Assembly (NCBI GenBank): GCA_013314755.1
Contig: JABUFA010000001.1
Span: 211,594 to 275,593 of the forward strand
DNA length: 64,000 bases
From: Chthonomonadia bacterium
Lineage (GTDB): Bacteria > Armatimonadota > HRBIN16
Direction of reading: 5' to 3'
Part shown: positions 33,898-42,521 of the stretch, in pieces
How positions within the stretch are numbered: the stretch's first letter is position 1
Layout: the number at the start of each line of letters is the position of its first letter
Made by a program: the position numbers and the translations under genes
Notes under the pieces: model-generated
The model's database searches: none
Seen by the model: only the letters and a program-made list of their open reading frames with translations
Told to the model about the DNA's origin: nothing

Positions 33898-35180
33898 TGC
33901 GACTTCTCCAAAACAACAATGTGTTCTCTCGTGATAGTTTCACCTCGTTCCCCAGGCACGTTACTTGGGCTGTTCTGCAGGGGCATACGCTTGTTCGGAA
34001 TACGGCGTTCAAATTGCTCGACGAACCGCCAACCGAAGCCTTCCGCTATTTCGCGCAGGATGGTATCGGTTGGCACACGTATCCCCCGAACGGTACGGTT
34101 GCCCACCACGAAGCACGCTTTCGCCCCAGCCCGACATACGCGAGTAATCTCCACAAAGCACTGCGCGAAGTCATCATAAAAGGCTTTCACCTGTCGGGCG
34201 CGTCGGGTGTCGCGCTGGCTAATCTGTTCTACCGTCGCCTCTAATGACTGGGAGCGGTACAGAGATGTCTGCGCCTTATCCTGTAGTTTCCCTCCTAAAG
34301 CCCGTCGGTCAACGCTCTTTGCTTCCTCGCAGGGCAGTCCTAACCATTGCAGGGAGAGCCGCGAAAACTGCCCGTATGCCACTGTGGTCTGCGAGTCGCC
34401 GTATGGCGGAGATGTGACCACTAAATCCACGCTCGCATCGGGAATAGGCTGACGCAAACGGGTATCCGACTGGAACACCTGTACATGGGTGCGGTGGTCC
34501 ACCTGAGCGTTGAACTCTGCCATCCCTGCGATGTTCTTTTCGACCTTCGCAATGAACGTACCGAGCACATCAGGGCGGAAATCGCGAATCTGGCTCTCTG
34601 GCAGGCGATATAGTTTGAACTCGCCTTTGCGGGTATACGAGCACTCACGCACCGTATGCGAGAACGCCACCAACATAAACTGCCGAACCGCCTGGTCCAG
34701 GATAGCGAAAATCACTTCACGCAGACAAGCAAGCTGCAACTGCACTTCTGGAGAGAACCAGTAGTCCATGTTGAAGAACTGGGGAACCTGTACCGTTCCG
34801 TTTTGGCGCCGCAGTTGATAGGCGTCGATAATCTCCAGGAGAGCTCCTTGCAACACAGATTCCGGGATGTCGGTTGTTTTCGCGCGAGCCAGCAACACCG
34901 CCAAGGGGTTAATGTCTATCCCATAGCCGTTCAGCCCCGCCAGTCGCGCCTCGACCAGCGACGTGCCAGAGCCGCAAAAGGGGTCAAGCAGTGTCTGCCC
35001 GCGCTGTCCATACATGCCGATAAGCCGACGTGCCACCTGTGGAATCATCATCGCGGGGTAGGCATGGAAACCGTGTGTGTGCGTTTTGGTATCGGCGGAG
35101 GCGTAATCCCAATCCTCCTCAATAAGAGGCTGTTGGGTATCTCGAGGCACGTATAGCAGGCTGATTTGTTCCTTCACCAT
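33894..35180 (-). CDS. DNA methyltransferase (TSPPY type), R-M system 2
   Basis: 428 residues from the ATG at 35180 ('MVKEQISLLYVPRD'). The frame stays open to an ATG at 35234, but that codon overlaps the likely -10 box, so the shorter start is preferred; its ribosome site (AAAGGAG) is rather far, 17 bases away. Motif I 'LLDPFCGSGTSLVEARLAG', motif IV 'VVTSPPYGDSQTTVAY', in that order. Likely N4-cytosine or N6-adenine specificity. It should protect against the EcoRII-C-like nuclease encoded next, with which it overlaps by four bases. Confidence 0.9.
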   Translation of the reverse strand: MVKEQISLLYVPRDTQQPLIEEDWDYASADTKTHTHGFHAYPAMMIPQVARRLIGMYGQRGQTLLDPFCGSGTSLVEARLAGLNGYGIDINPLAVLLARAKTTDIPESVLQGALLEIIDAYQLRRQNGTVQVPQFFNMDYWFSPEVQLQLACLREVIFAILDQAVRQFMLVAFSHTVRECSYTRKGEFKLYRLPESQIRDFRPDVLGTFIAKVEKNIAGMAEFNAQVDHRTHVQVFQSDTRLRQPIPDASVDLVVTSPPYGDSQTTVAYGQFSRLSLQWLGLPCEEAKSVDRRALGGKLQDKAQTSLYRSQSLEATVEQISQRDTRRARQVKAFYDDFAQCFVEITRVCRAGAKACFVVGNRTVRGIRVPTDTILREIAEGFGWRFVEQFERRIPNKRMPLQNSPSNVPGERGETITREHIVVLEKSQ

Positions 35181-35224
35181 CGCTTTGGCGTTATGTGCTC
35201 CTTTGGCATGGCTTCGCTCACTAT

Positions 35225-35253
35225 AATATAGCATATCACGCCCGCGATGCGAA
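35225..35253 (-). promoter_or_regulatory. putative promoter of R-M system 2 (may also drive scpAB-dacF-larEB)
   Basis: Minus strand: TATATT (35225-35230), 17-base spacer and TTCGCA (35248-35253). It lies at the border of the repeat block. No other obvious promoter was seen between here and larB. Confidence 0.45.
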
Positions 35254-35298
35254 AGGGGGCAAAAGCAGGTGCAAGAGGGGCTTCTTCAGTGTCTGTCA

Positions 35299-35600
35299 GC
35301 CCCCCTGTCGTCCCCCCGCAAGCAGGGGGACAGTCCCTCCCCGCCTGCGGGGAGGTTAGGAGGGGCTATTCGGGGTCGGCTCACCGGGAGGTTCGCCATC
35401 CAATTTGGCGGACGTGTTATGCTATGGAGGGCGAGGCTCCCGCCGAGCCGTTGTAAACCTAACCCCCAGCCCCTTCCCTGCGAGGGAAGGGGAGCATCTC
35501 CTCTCCCCGCGTCGGGGAGAGGTCGGGAGAGGGGTCCCCAGCCTCCCTGCAAGAGAAAAACCTCTCCCCGCGTCGGGGAGAGGTTGGAGAGGGGTTTCAG
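35299..35600. repeat. composite repeat block downstream of the pilus operon
   Basis: Contains a 'CCCCCGCAAGCAGGGGG' hairpin unit (35299-35333), a right-end inverted-repeat arm (GGCTCACCGGGAGGTTCGCC from 35378), a left-end arm (TGGAGGGCGAGGCTCCCGCC from 35425), and the 65-base two-palindrome unit (35458-35522), with a second copy of the CCTCTCCCCG palindrome at 35561-35583. The whole 35254-35614 gap between the R-M promoter and the giant gene is made of these elements; no gene is seen. Confidence 0.7.
35553..35583 (-). terminator. intrinsic terminator of the 25-kb pilus operon
   Basis: On the minus strand a perfect ten-pair stem (CCTCTCCCCG, loop, complement; 35561-35583) is followed at once by TTTTTCTC. 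It lies 32 bases after the stop of the 2274-residue gene. The stem is a copy of the dispersed 23-base palindrome. Confidence 0.75.
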
Positions 35601-35614
35601 AACAGGATGCCTGC

Positions 35615-38600
35615 TTAGGGCACAATCACATCGGGATACAGCCGCGGGCTGAAGGCTTCAAAGAACAGGTCACTGGTGCCGCCGCGCGTGCTGTTCCAGA
35701 AGAGCCACACCTTCGGTTCGAACTCGTCCTTCAGGGCGAACAGGTTGCTCTCGCTGGTGGCACCGACCAGCGGTACCATCGCCTGCGAGCCTTCGGTGGC
35801 TTCGGACGTCTCATCAATCCAGCGCACCACGCCCACCACCGTGCGCGGACTGGATTCGGGGTTGCCCTGCGCGTCCAGAGCGGTGTAGGTGATGCTTACC
35901 AGTTTGCCCTCGTCCGCTTCGGTGAAGTAGAGGCGTCCTCGTGCGAAGTCCACCTCCACCGGTCCCACAGGTGCACTGAGACCGGTTACCTGCACACCGG
36001 ACACGTCGGGGCGACGCTCGCCCTGACCGTCGGTGATGATGGGCGTATACACCGGCGCGGGCAGGTATATTCCGAGCCGCATGGTCTTCGCCACGAACAC
36101 TTCCGCGGTCGGCGAGCCTGTGGACTTGCGGTAGAACAACCACAGGCGGTCTACCGGCGGCGACTGGGTGGGGTTGTTCAGCGCGGGCAGAATGTACTTC
36201 CAGCGCGGGTTCTGCGACTTCTCCAGTCCGCCTGTCGGTGCGCTGTTAGCGCCGGCGTAGAAGGCTATCGGTTGCGGCACCGGCACGCCATCGTTAGGCA
36301 TCAGCGAGTTCCATCCGTGGTTCGCCGTCAAGCGCATCGCACGCGGCGTGTAGTCGGCGAAGATGACATCTGTGCGCGACGGAGCGCGATACGGGAAGGT
36401 GACCGTGCCCGCCGACAGGTCTATCACCGCCTGCCAGTCAATCTGTGTGCGTGCGCTGTCGGTGTATCGGGTGAGGTACAGGATGCCCGTGTTCGAGTCG
36501 TACTGCTGACCGTACCAGTAGTTCCCCGACTGCTGGATGTCGTTGGCTGCCAGCGGTTGCGGGTCGCCCACGCGCCAGATGCGGATACGCTGTCCCCGCG
36601 CCCAGGAGAGGTCTCGCGACATCCAGACGTTGGTGGTGCCGATGCGCTGGAGCACCTCGCCGCGCACCGGAGGCAGGTTGACCGGTGTCAGTGCGCCTCC
36701 ACCGCCCAGCCTGAAGCGGGTGAGCAGTATCTCATTGGTCTGGCGCGTCTTGGTGGAGGCGGTATAGATGACGTCGAGGTAGCCGGCGCGCGGGATAGCC
36801 AGCGGCTCGAAGGCGTTGGTCACCACCGCAGGCACCGGCAGTTGCTGGTCGCGCGTCCATGCGCTGGGGTTCAGCGGGTTGCCCAGGCAGGCGTTGTAGT
36901 AGATGGTATAGCGTCCGCTGGCTCCGCTGTACCAGAACATCACAGGCACGCCGCCGATGACCGTCACGCGCGGCTGGAAGCGTGGCAGAGCCGCATCATT
37001 GCCCAGCGCCACGGGCGTTCCGGGTACGCCGTTCACAATCGGCGCCACGAAGGTCACATTCTCTATCAGGATGGAACCGTTGTCCTGACGCTTCGCCGCC
37101 TGTCCCTGCCACAGCAGGTAGGGCTGACCGCCCGCAACAAAGAACGTCGGCGCGTAGTGCTTGATAGAGGACGGAATAACCGTGCCCGGCAGGGTGGTGA
37201 ACAGTTTGCCGTACTTATCGCGCACCGCGCTGTTCGTCGGGTCGCGCGGATACTCCACACTGCGCCCGCTCCACCACTGCGTGGGGGAGGCAGGCATCCA
37301 CACTCCACGCTGAGCATCGCGTGGCAGAACAGCGACATGCAGGAACCAGGCGTTGCTCCCGGAGGGTTGCGTCTCGCGGTAGCTGTCGGTTCCATCTTCA
37401 ACGGGGCGGTTGCGGCTCCAGTTACTGCTCCACGCCAGCAACATGCTATCGGCGCCCATCAGCGCGGCGGGTTGCACGTTCGCTGACAGGTAGCCGGGCT
37501 GTCCGGGCTGAGGCGGAATGCCCTGCCATATCGTATCCACCTGCGGCAGAGAGCCGCTGGAGGTGCTGTTGGTCAGGCGCGATTCGGTTACCGTCACTTT
37601 CACCCGCATGGTCGGCTCGCTAACCGGCTGAGCGGGTTCGTTGTTCGCCAGAACGCCCAGCACGTACGGGTTCCACGACGCCGCTTCAAAGATGCGGATG
37701 AGGTTGCTGTAAGTGCCCGCCGGCGTGCCCAGCGGAACCTGCACACTGACCAGCGGTTTGGTGGTGGGCACGTTGTCAAATGCGCCGCCCGCGGCGCCCG
37801 GATAGGGTTTGTCCGGGATGGACAGTACGGTCGGACTGCTATCAGGGCGCGGCTTGTGCAGGGTGTGCATGCCCGGGAAGCCGTTGTACAGCGGCGGGCG
37901 CATGGCCAGCCACATCGGGTCGTAAATCTGGTCAAGCGAGGTGAACACGTTCTGCTGAACCACGCTTCCGTCCGACCGACGCACCCAGCCGGCGGTCAGC
38001 GCAGGTTTGTGGAAGGTGAAGGTCGGGTCGCCAATGGGGCTGACCTCCCAGTAGTACGGGTTCACCTGGTCGCTAACCAGCGTGATGGGCAGCGGATTCT
38101 GGAACACCGGGTTGCCGCCAGCGTCCAGATAGTCCACCGAGCCCACCGCGCGCACGTTTAGCAGGTTCACATTGCTGAGGCTTCGCACCGTAAACGGCTT
38201 CCAGAACGGCTTCAGCGACTGGTACCACGGGTCGTTCAGATAGGTCGGGTCGCTATCCGAGATGGGCGGGCGGAAGGCGTGTGTCGCCGGGTCGGGATGC
38301 ACGCCGAAACCGTGCGGCACCGCGCCGATGTCGATGGTCTCTTCTTCCACGCGCAGGCGCATGTCGGGCGGGATGCCCAGCGTGATCCGGAACTCGCGAT
38401 ACGGCTCCTCGCGGGTAACTGGCGGCGTCTGGCGCAGTCTCGCCCCGCCGGGCAGATCCAGGTCGCCGTTATTGTTGACGTCCACATACACGCGAATCGG
38501 GGCGCGGAACCGCGTGGCATAACCGCGCGCAGTCAGCGGATTGATGCCGTCAAAGCCCACCAGGTTCGCGGGCTGGAACTGCGGCACCTGCACCATCACT

Positions 38601-41600
38601 TCGCCGACGGTGGGCACTAACGTCCAGCTGGTCCAGTCCGGCGCCACGCCTACCGGGTCGGTCGGGGGAGCCAACGCACCGCCTCGCGCAGCAGCAGACA
38701 GGTCTACGCCACCTGCAGATACCCTCAACGCTCGTTCAGGGATGTCCGGGTAGTCGACGCTGGTGTTCGGGATGTTCACCGGCAGCTCGTCCCAGGGCAG
38801 GGGGTTAATCACCGCCAGCGAGCCATCGTCGTTGTTGTGCCATGCCAGTCGCTCGCGCTCGACTTTCACCCGAAGCGGGTCACCGCCCAGCAGAGCCACC
38901 TTCGAGCGGTCGGCAATCTGGATGAGCCGGCTTCCGCTGGCGCCGTGCGGCACCAGCCCCATGACCACCCACGCCAGGTTCTTGCCGGCGTTGCCGTTCA
39001 TACTCAGCTCCTGCGGCACCGAGTTACCGACCACCGTTTGCCCAATCCATCCTACCTCAAAGGTAGTGTTGGGGTTGATGGTGCCGTCCGGGTTCAGGAT
39101 GCGCAGCGCCAGCGGGTGGGCAATGGTGAACTCGAAGTATGGGTCTACCGTGCGCTCCATCGTGATTGTGGTGGTTTGCTGTCCGCCGCCTGTGGTGGTG
39201 GTTGCGGTGGCACGTACAGCGGCGGTGTAGCGTGCGCCGGGCGTCCACGCATCGCCGTCCTGTGTCGGTACGATACGGAAGGCGTGATACGCCATCCATT
39301 TCTGGTTCACGCCCACGTCGGTTCCATATGGTACCACACCAACCGTGCGGTTCACCGTCGCGGCGCGACTGCGCAGACTCAGCGTCACCGAGCGGGCAGG
39401 AGGCACCAGCCCCTGCATTCCATAGGCGATCACGTACACCGTATCGCCCCACTCATAGCCAATCTTGCGCGTGTGTCCGCCGGCGACCACCTCTTCTGGC
39501 GTGCGGGTGCGCCGCTGTACGATGTCGGCGTACTCTTCCGCCGTGAAGATTTCCACCTTCAGGTTCGTCAGTTCTGGCGTCAGCGAGGCGTCCACCAGCT
39601 CCGCGCCCGGAGGCTCACCCGGCGTCAGATAGCCACCGGTTGGCGAGAAGGCGTAGATGATGCCGTCATCTCCGGCGATGTACATCCAGTCGTTCGCCAC
39701 CGCGGGCGAGGCAAATACCGACTGCCCCAGCGTCTGCCAGCCCCACAGCACATCGCCGCGCACGTTAATCGGGTTGCCGTTGTTGTCCAGCACCTGCCGG
39801 AAAGTGCCCGGTCCGCTGTTGAACGCGCTGAGCGCCAGCACCTTGCCGTCCATCAAGCCGAATACAATAGCCGGCAGGGGACCCGTGCCTGTCGCCGAGC
39901 GGCTGGGGATAATCTGCGTGAACGTGATGGAGGAGTAGATCGACGCACCCATCGAGCCGCTGGCGGATGCCACCGGGTTCAGCGGGTCGGTCACATCCTG
40001 CCAAACCAGCTCCGTCCTGCCATCGCCTGTGCCCTGCGCATCCAGGGCGTACACGGTGCCGCCCCGGTCGCCGATAAACACCACGTCGCGGACACCGGTA
40101 ATGGTGGTAACCTGCGCTGCCACCGTCGGCGAGGAGTACAGGAACGGCTCTACGGGGTCTTCATCGCCTGCTGTGCTTACGGGTGGATTCTGGGCATAGG
40201 GCCACACCCACACCCGCTCGGTGCGCCGGCGACCGCTGCCTTTCTCCTTGACGCAATATACTCGTCCATCCGCGGCGGCGAAGTACACTTTGCCGTCAAA
40301 GATAGCCGGCGTGGTGGAGATGGCGTCCAGAGGCAGCTCTTCGTTCAGCGCGGGATCGTCGCCCGAGGCGGGTTCATATTTGCCCGGATAAACCCAGCGT
40401 TCGGTGGTGGTACCGCTGGAGCCTTCGGCGTCCAGGGCGTACATTCGCCCATCCAGACCGCCCACGAAAATGGTCGGACCGACGTCGCTGGTGCGGTTGT
40501 ATGCGGGCGAAGAGACGAAACCGTTCACGACCGCCGCCTTATCCGCGGCGGGATAAATCCAGATACGGTCGGTGGTACCCGGGTTGGTCGCGCTGAAGTC
40601 GCCATTTCCGCTGGCATCCAAACAGTACACGCGCCCGTTGGAGTTGGCAACATACACCCGCCAGTCGGGCGAGCCGCTTGTCCCGATATTCACCACCAGC
40701 GGGGAGGAGTATCCAAAGGAACCGACCACCGGTCGCTCATTCAGGGGCTCTTCGGGATACACCCAGTACGAGAAGGTCGTGCCGTCGCCGTTGCCCACGG
40801 CGTCCAGCGCATATACCTTGCCGTCATTCGCGGAGAAGAAGACCACCTGCCTGTCGGCAACCGTTCCGCCGGAGACGCGCATGGGCACGGTCTGCACCAC
40901 CGGAGTGGAGAAGATACCGCTGGCGCCCGTTCCCTGCTCCACAAACCGCGCCGCGTCGGCAATCACCACGCGCCCTTCGGTCACCTCGCTGGCTTTGCGG
41001 CAGTAGTTGACCAGCTCCACGTAGTTGGTCGTACCCTGTCGCATCCGGTAGGTGCCCAGGCTGAACCACTGTCCGCCCGCCGTGTTCTGCGTCTGGTCTA
41101 CCTCCACCACCGTGTCACCGTCCTCGTGGTGCACGATATAGCGGGCTGCCGTCGTGCGGCTCACGCTACCGTCGTCCTGGGGCAGCCAGACGTAAATAGT
41201 GTACTGCGCCGTTGTCGCTCCGTTGGAGGGTTGAAGGTCTGGTTGCCAACGCACACGCCTCCAGGTGGTGGAATCGGTGCTGCCTGTGACCGTTGTCTGC
41301 AGGTAGCTGGTGCTGTACGGGTCGGGCTGAGGCGTTGCGGGTGCTGTCCAGCCCGGGTCCGCCTGGAAGGTGGGCGCACCGTCGGCGTCATCTACGGTAA
41401 CCGCCCGCTGTCCGCTCACGTTCAGCGGATAGCGCCACACCACTCGCCCGGCGTTGTCAAAGCAGTACATCACGCCGATTTCCACGCTGGCGGTGGGGTC
41501 GTTCGGGTCGGCGACACGCTCGATGCGTCCGATGAACACCCTCTGCGCCAGCTGTCCGGGCGCAACCTGTATCATTGCCGCCACCGGCGAGGAGTAGAAC

Positions 41601-42439
41601 GAGCCCAGGTCGGGCATAAAGCGCACGCCGTCGAACACCACCAGTCGCCCAGCGTCATCAAAGTTGCCGTCATCGTCGGTGTGCGTGGAGGTGTTGTATG
41701 CGTAAACCTCTACGGGGCGTCGTCCGTCGAAGGGAAAAGTCAGGTCACTGCGTAGCCGGGTACGCTCCCACCTGCTGGTGGCGGAGTTGTACACGTAGGC
41801 GATGCTTCCTGCCGTGCCCAATCGTATCCAGTTACCACCGGCTGTCTGGTCCACCACCAGAATGACCTCGCCGTAGGTGTTTGTGCCGGTGGGATAACGC
41901 ACCTTGTATACCGCTTCGCGCACGTTGCGGTTGCCCTGCGTGCCGCTGGAGGGGAACCATACGGCAATCTGATAGCGAGTGGGTCTGGCAACAAGCGGGT
42001 TATAGGCGGAATCGGCCGGGTCCAGCTCGTTCGGAGTAGCATTACGCCATCGCACAACCACCGTGGCACCGCTCGTGGGGTCATTGGCGTTGCTGGGGTT
42101 GACTGCTGTGGCGTAGTCGTAGGAGTCGCGGAAACCGTCGGTCACGGCGTTGGTATCGGTGATGGTGATGGTGGTCACCGAGCCCTGCGTTACCGTGTAG
42201 TCACCAGCGCGGTTGACCCCGTCGCGGTCTATCTCCAGCGTGATGCCTCTATCCTGCTGGGCGGGCCACCACCAGCGCAGATACGCCCTGCCCGGACCCT
42301 GCTCGGTGCTGAGGTTTGTCGCGCCTGTACGCTGAGGGTCGCGGCGGAACATCGGAAAATCGTCCGCCCACACCGCGCACTGCCCAAGCAGCACGCTCCC
42401 GATTATCCATGCCAGTAACCAGTTTCTCGCTGTTGCCAT
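35615..42439 (-). CDS. giant exported beta-propeller protein with two golvesin-like domains
   Basis: 2274 residues from the ATG at 42439; the frame is open further to 42586, but only this start gives a signal peptide ('LLAWIIGSVLLGQCAVWA', cut before DDFP). 'FPMFRRDPQRTG' begins a PQQ/BamB-like propeller, as in quinoprotein-like exported proteins. Golvesin-C-like domains lie near residues 155-225 ('RYQIAVWFPSSGTQGNRNVREAVY', 'VVDQTAGGNWIRLG') and 405-500 ('YTIYVWLPQDDGSVSRTTAARYIVHHEDG'). Blades repeat as 'VYALDA.G.GDG' and 'VYCLDASG', residues about 550-950. The C-terminal 1300 residues are beta-rich and Pro-rich with further propeller-like runs. Last gene of the pilus operon; likely surface-exposed or secreted. 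Function unknown. Confidence 0.85.
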   Translation of the reverse strand: MATARNWLLAWIIGSVLLGQCAVWADDFPMFRRDPQRTGATNLSTEQGPGRAYLRWWWPAQQDRGITLEIDRDGVNRAGDYTVTQGSVTTITITDTNAVTDGFRDSYDYATAVNPSNANDPTSGATVVVRWRNATPNELDPADSAYNPLVARPTRYQIAVWFPSSGTQGNRNVREAVYKVRYPTGTNTYGEVILVVDQTAGGNWIRLGTAGSIAYVYNSATSRWERTRLRSDLTFPFDGRRPVEVYAYNTSTHTDDDGNFDDAGRLVVFDGVRFMPDLGSFYSSPVAAMIQVAPGQLAQRVFIGRIERVADPNDPTASVEIGVMYCFDNAGRVVWRYPLNVSGQRAVTVDDADGAPTFQADPGWTAPATPQPDPYSTSYLQTTVTGSTDSTTWRRVRWQPDLQPSNGATTAQYTIYVWLPQDDGSVSRTTAARYIVHHEDGDTVVEVDQTQNTAGGQWFSLGTYRMRQGTTNYVELVNYCRKASEVTEGRVVIADAARFVEQGTGASGIFSTPVVQTVPMRVSGGTVADRQVVFFSANDGKVYALDAVGNGDGTTFSYWVYPEEPLNERPVVGSFGYSSPLVVNIGTSGSPDWRVYVANSNGRVYCLDASGNGDFSATNPGTTDRIWIYPAADKAAVVNGFVSSPAYNRTSDVGPTIFVGGLDGRMYALDAEGSSGTTTERWVYPGKYEPASGDDPALNEELPLDAISTTPAIFDGKVYFAAADGRVYCVKEKGSGRRRTERVWVWPYAQNPPVSTAGDEDPVEPFLYSSPTVAAQVTTITGVRDVVFIGDRGGTVYALDAQGTGDGRTELVWQDVTDPLNPVASASGSMGASIYSSITFTQIIPSRSATGTGPLPAIVFGLMDGKVLALSAFNSGPGTFRQVLDNNGNPINVRGDVLWGWQTLGQSVFASPAVANDWMYIAGDDGIIYAFSPTGGYLTPGEPPGAELVDASLTPELTNLKVEIFTAEEYADIVQRRTRTPEEVVAGGHTRKIGYEWGDTVYVIAYGMQGLVPPARSVTLSLRSRAATVNRTVGVVPYGTDVGVNQKWMAYHAFRIVPTQDGDAWTPGARYTAAVRATATTTTGGGQQTTTITMERTVDPYFEFTIAHPLALRILNPDGTINPNTTFEVGWIGQTVVGNSVPQELSMNGNAGKNLAWVVMGLVPHGASGSRLIQIADRSKVALLGGDPLRVKVERERLAWHNNDDGSLAVINPLPWDELPVNIPNTSVDYPDIPERALRVSAGGVDLSAAARGGALAPPTDPVGVAPDWTSWTLVPTVGEVMVQVPQFQPANLVGFDGINPLTARGYATRFRAPIRVYVDVNNNGDLDLPGGARLRQTPPVTREEPYREFRITLGIPPDMRLRVEEETIDIGAVPHGFGVHPDPATHAFRPPISDSDPTYLNDPWYQSLKPFWKPFTVRSLSNVNLLNVRAVGSVDYLDAGGNPVFQNPLPITLVSDQVNPYYWEVSPIGDPTFTFHKPALTAGWVRRSDGSVVQQNVFTSLDQIYDPMWLAMRPPLYNGFPGMHTLHKPRPDSSPTVLSIPDKPYPGAAGGAFDNVPTTKPLVSVQVPLGTPAGTYSNLIRIFEAASWNPYVLGVLANNEPAQPVSEPTMRVKVTVTESRLTNSTSSGSLPQVDTIWQGIPPQPGQPGYLSANVQPAALMGADSMLLAWSSNWSRNRPVEDGTDSYRETQPSGSNAWFLHVAVLPRDAQRGVWMPASPTQWWSGRSVEYPRDPTNSAVRDKYGKLFTTLPGTVIPSSIKHYAPTFFVAGGQPYLLWQGQAAKRQDNGSILIENVTFVAPIVNGVPGTPVALGNDAALPRFQPRVTVIGGVPVMFWYSGASGRYTIYYNACLGNPLNPSAWTRDQQLPVPAVVTNAFEPLAIPRAGYLDVIYTASTKTRQTNEILLTRFRLGGGGALTPVNLPPVRGEVLQRIGTTNVWMSRDLSWARGQRIRIWRVGDPQPLAANDIQQSGNYWYGQQYDSNTGILYLTRYTDSARTQIDWQAVIDLSAGTVTFPYRAPSRTDVIFADYTPRAMRLTANHGWNSLMPNDGVPVPQPIAFYAGANSAPTGGLEKSQNPRWKYILPALNNPTQSPPVDRLWLFYRKSTGSPTAEVFVAKTMRLGIYLPAPVYTPIITDGQGERRPDVSGVQVTGLSAPVGPVEVDFARGRLYFTEADEGKLVSITYTALDAQGNPESSPRTVVGVVRWIDETSEATEGSQAMVPLVGATSESNLFALKDEFEPKVWLFWNSTRGGTSDLFFEAFSPRLYPDVIVP

Positions 42440-42521
42440 ATGGTCTTCACCCTCACTTCCACTCAGCAATCTCTTCACACTCTGTTTGACGAAACGGCAT
42501 GGGGATTCGTTCGTAACCCCC

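Noticed and set aside
38837-41755. A 972-codon open frame on the plus strand
   Set aside because: It is antisense to the 2274-residue gene; its composition (many His, Arg, Gly) is what high-GC third positions create on the other strand. There is no domain, signal peptide or ribosome site. The same applies to long plus-strand frames at 35405-37486 and 43875-45731.
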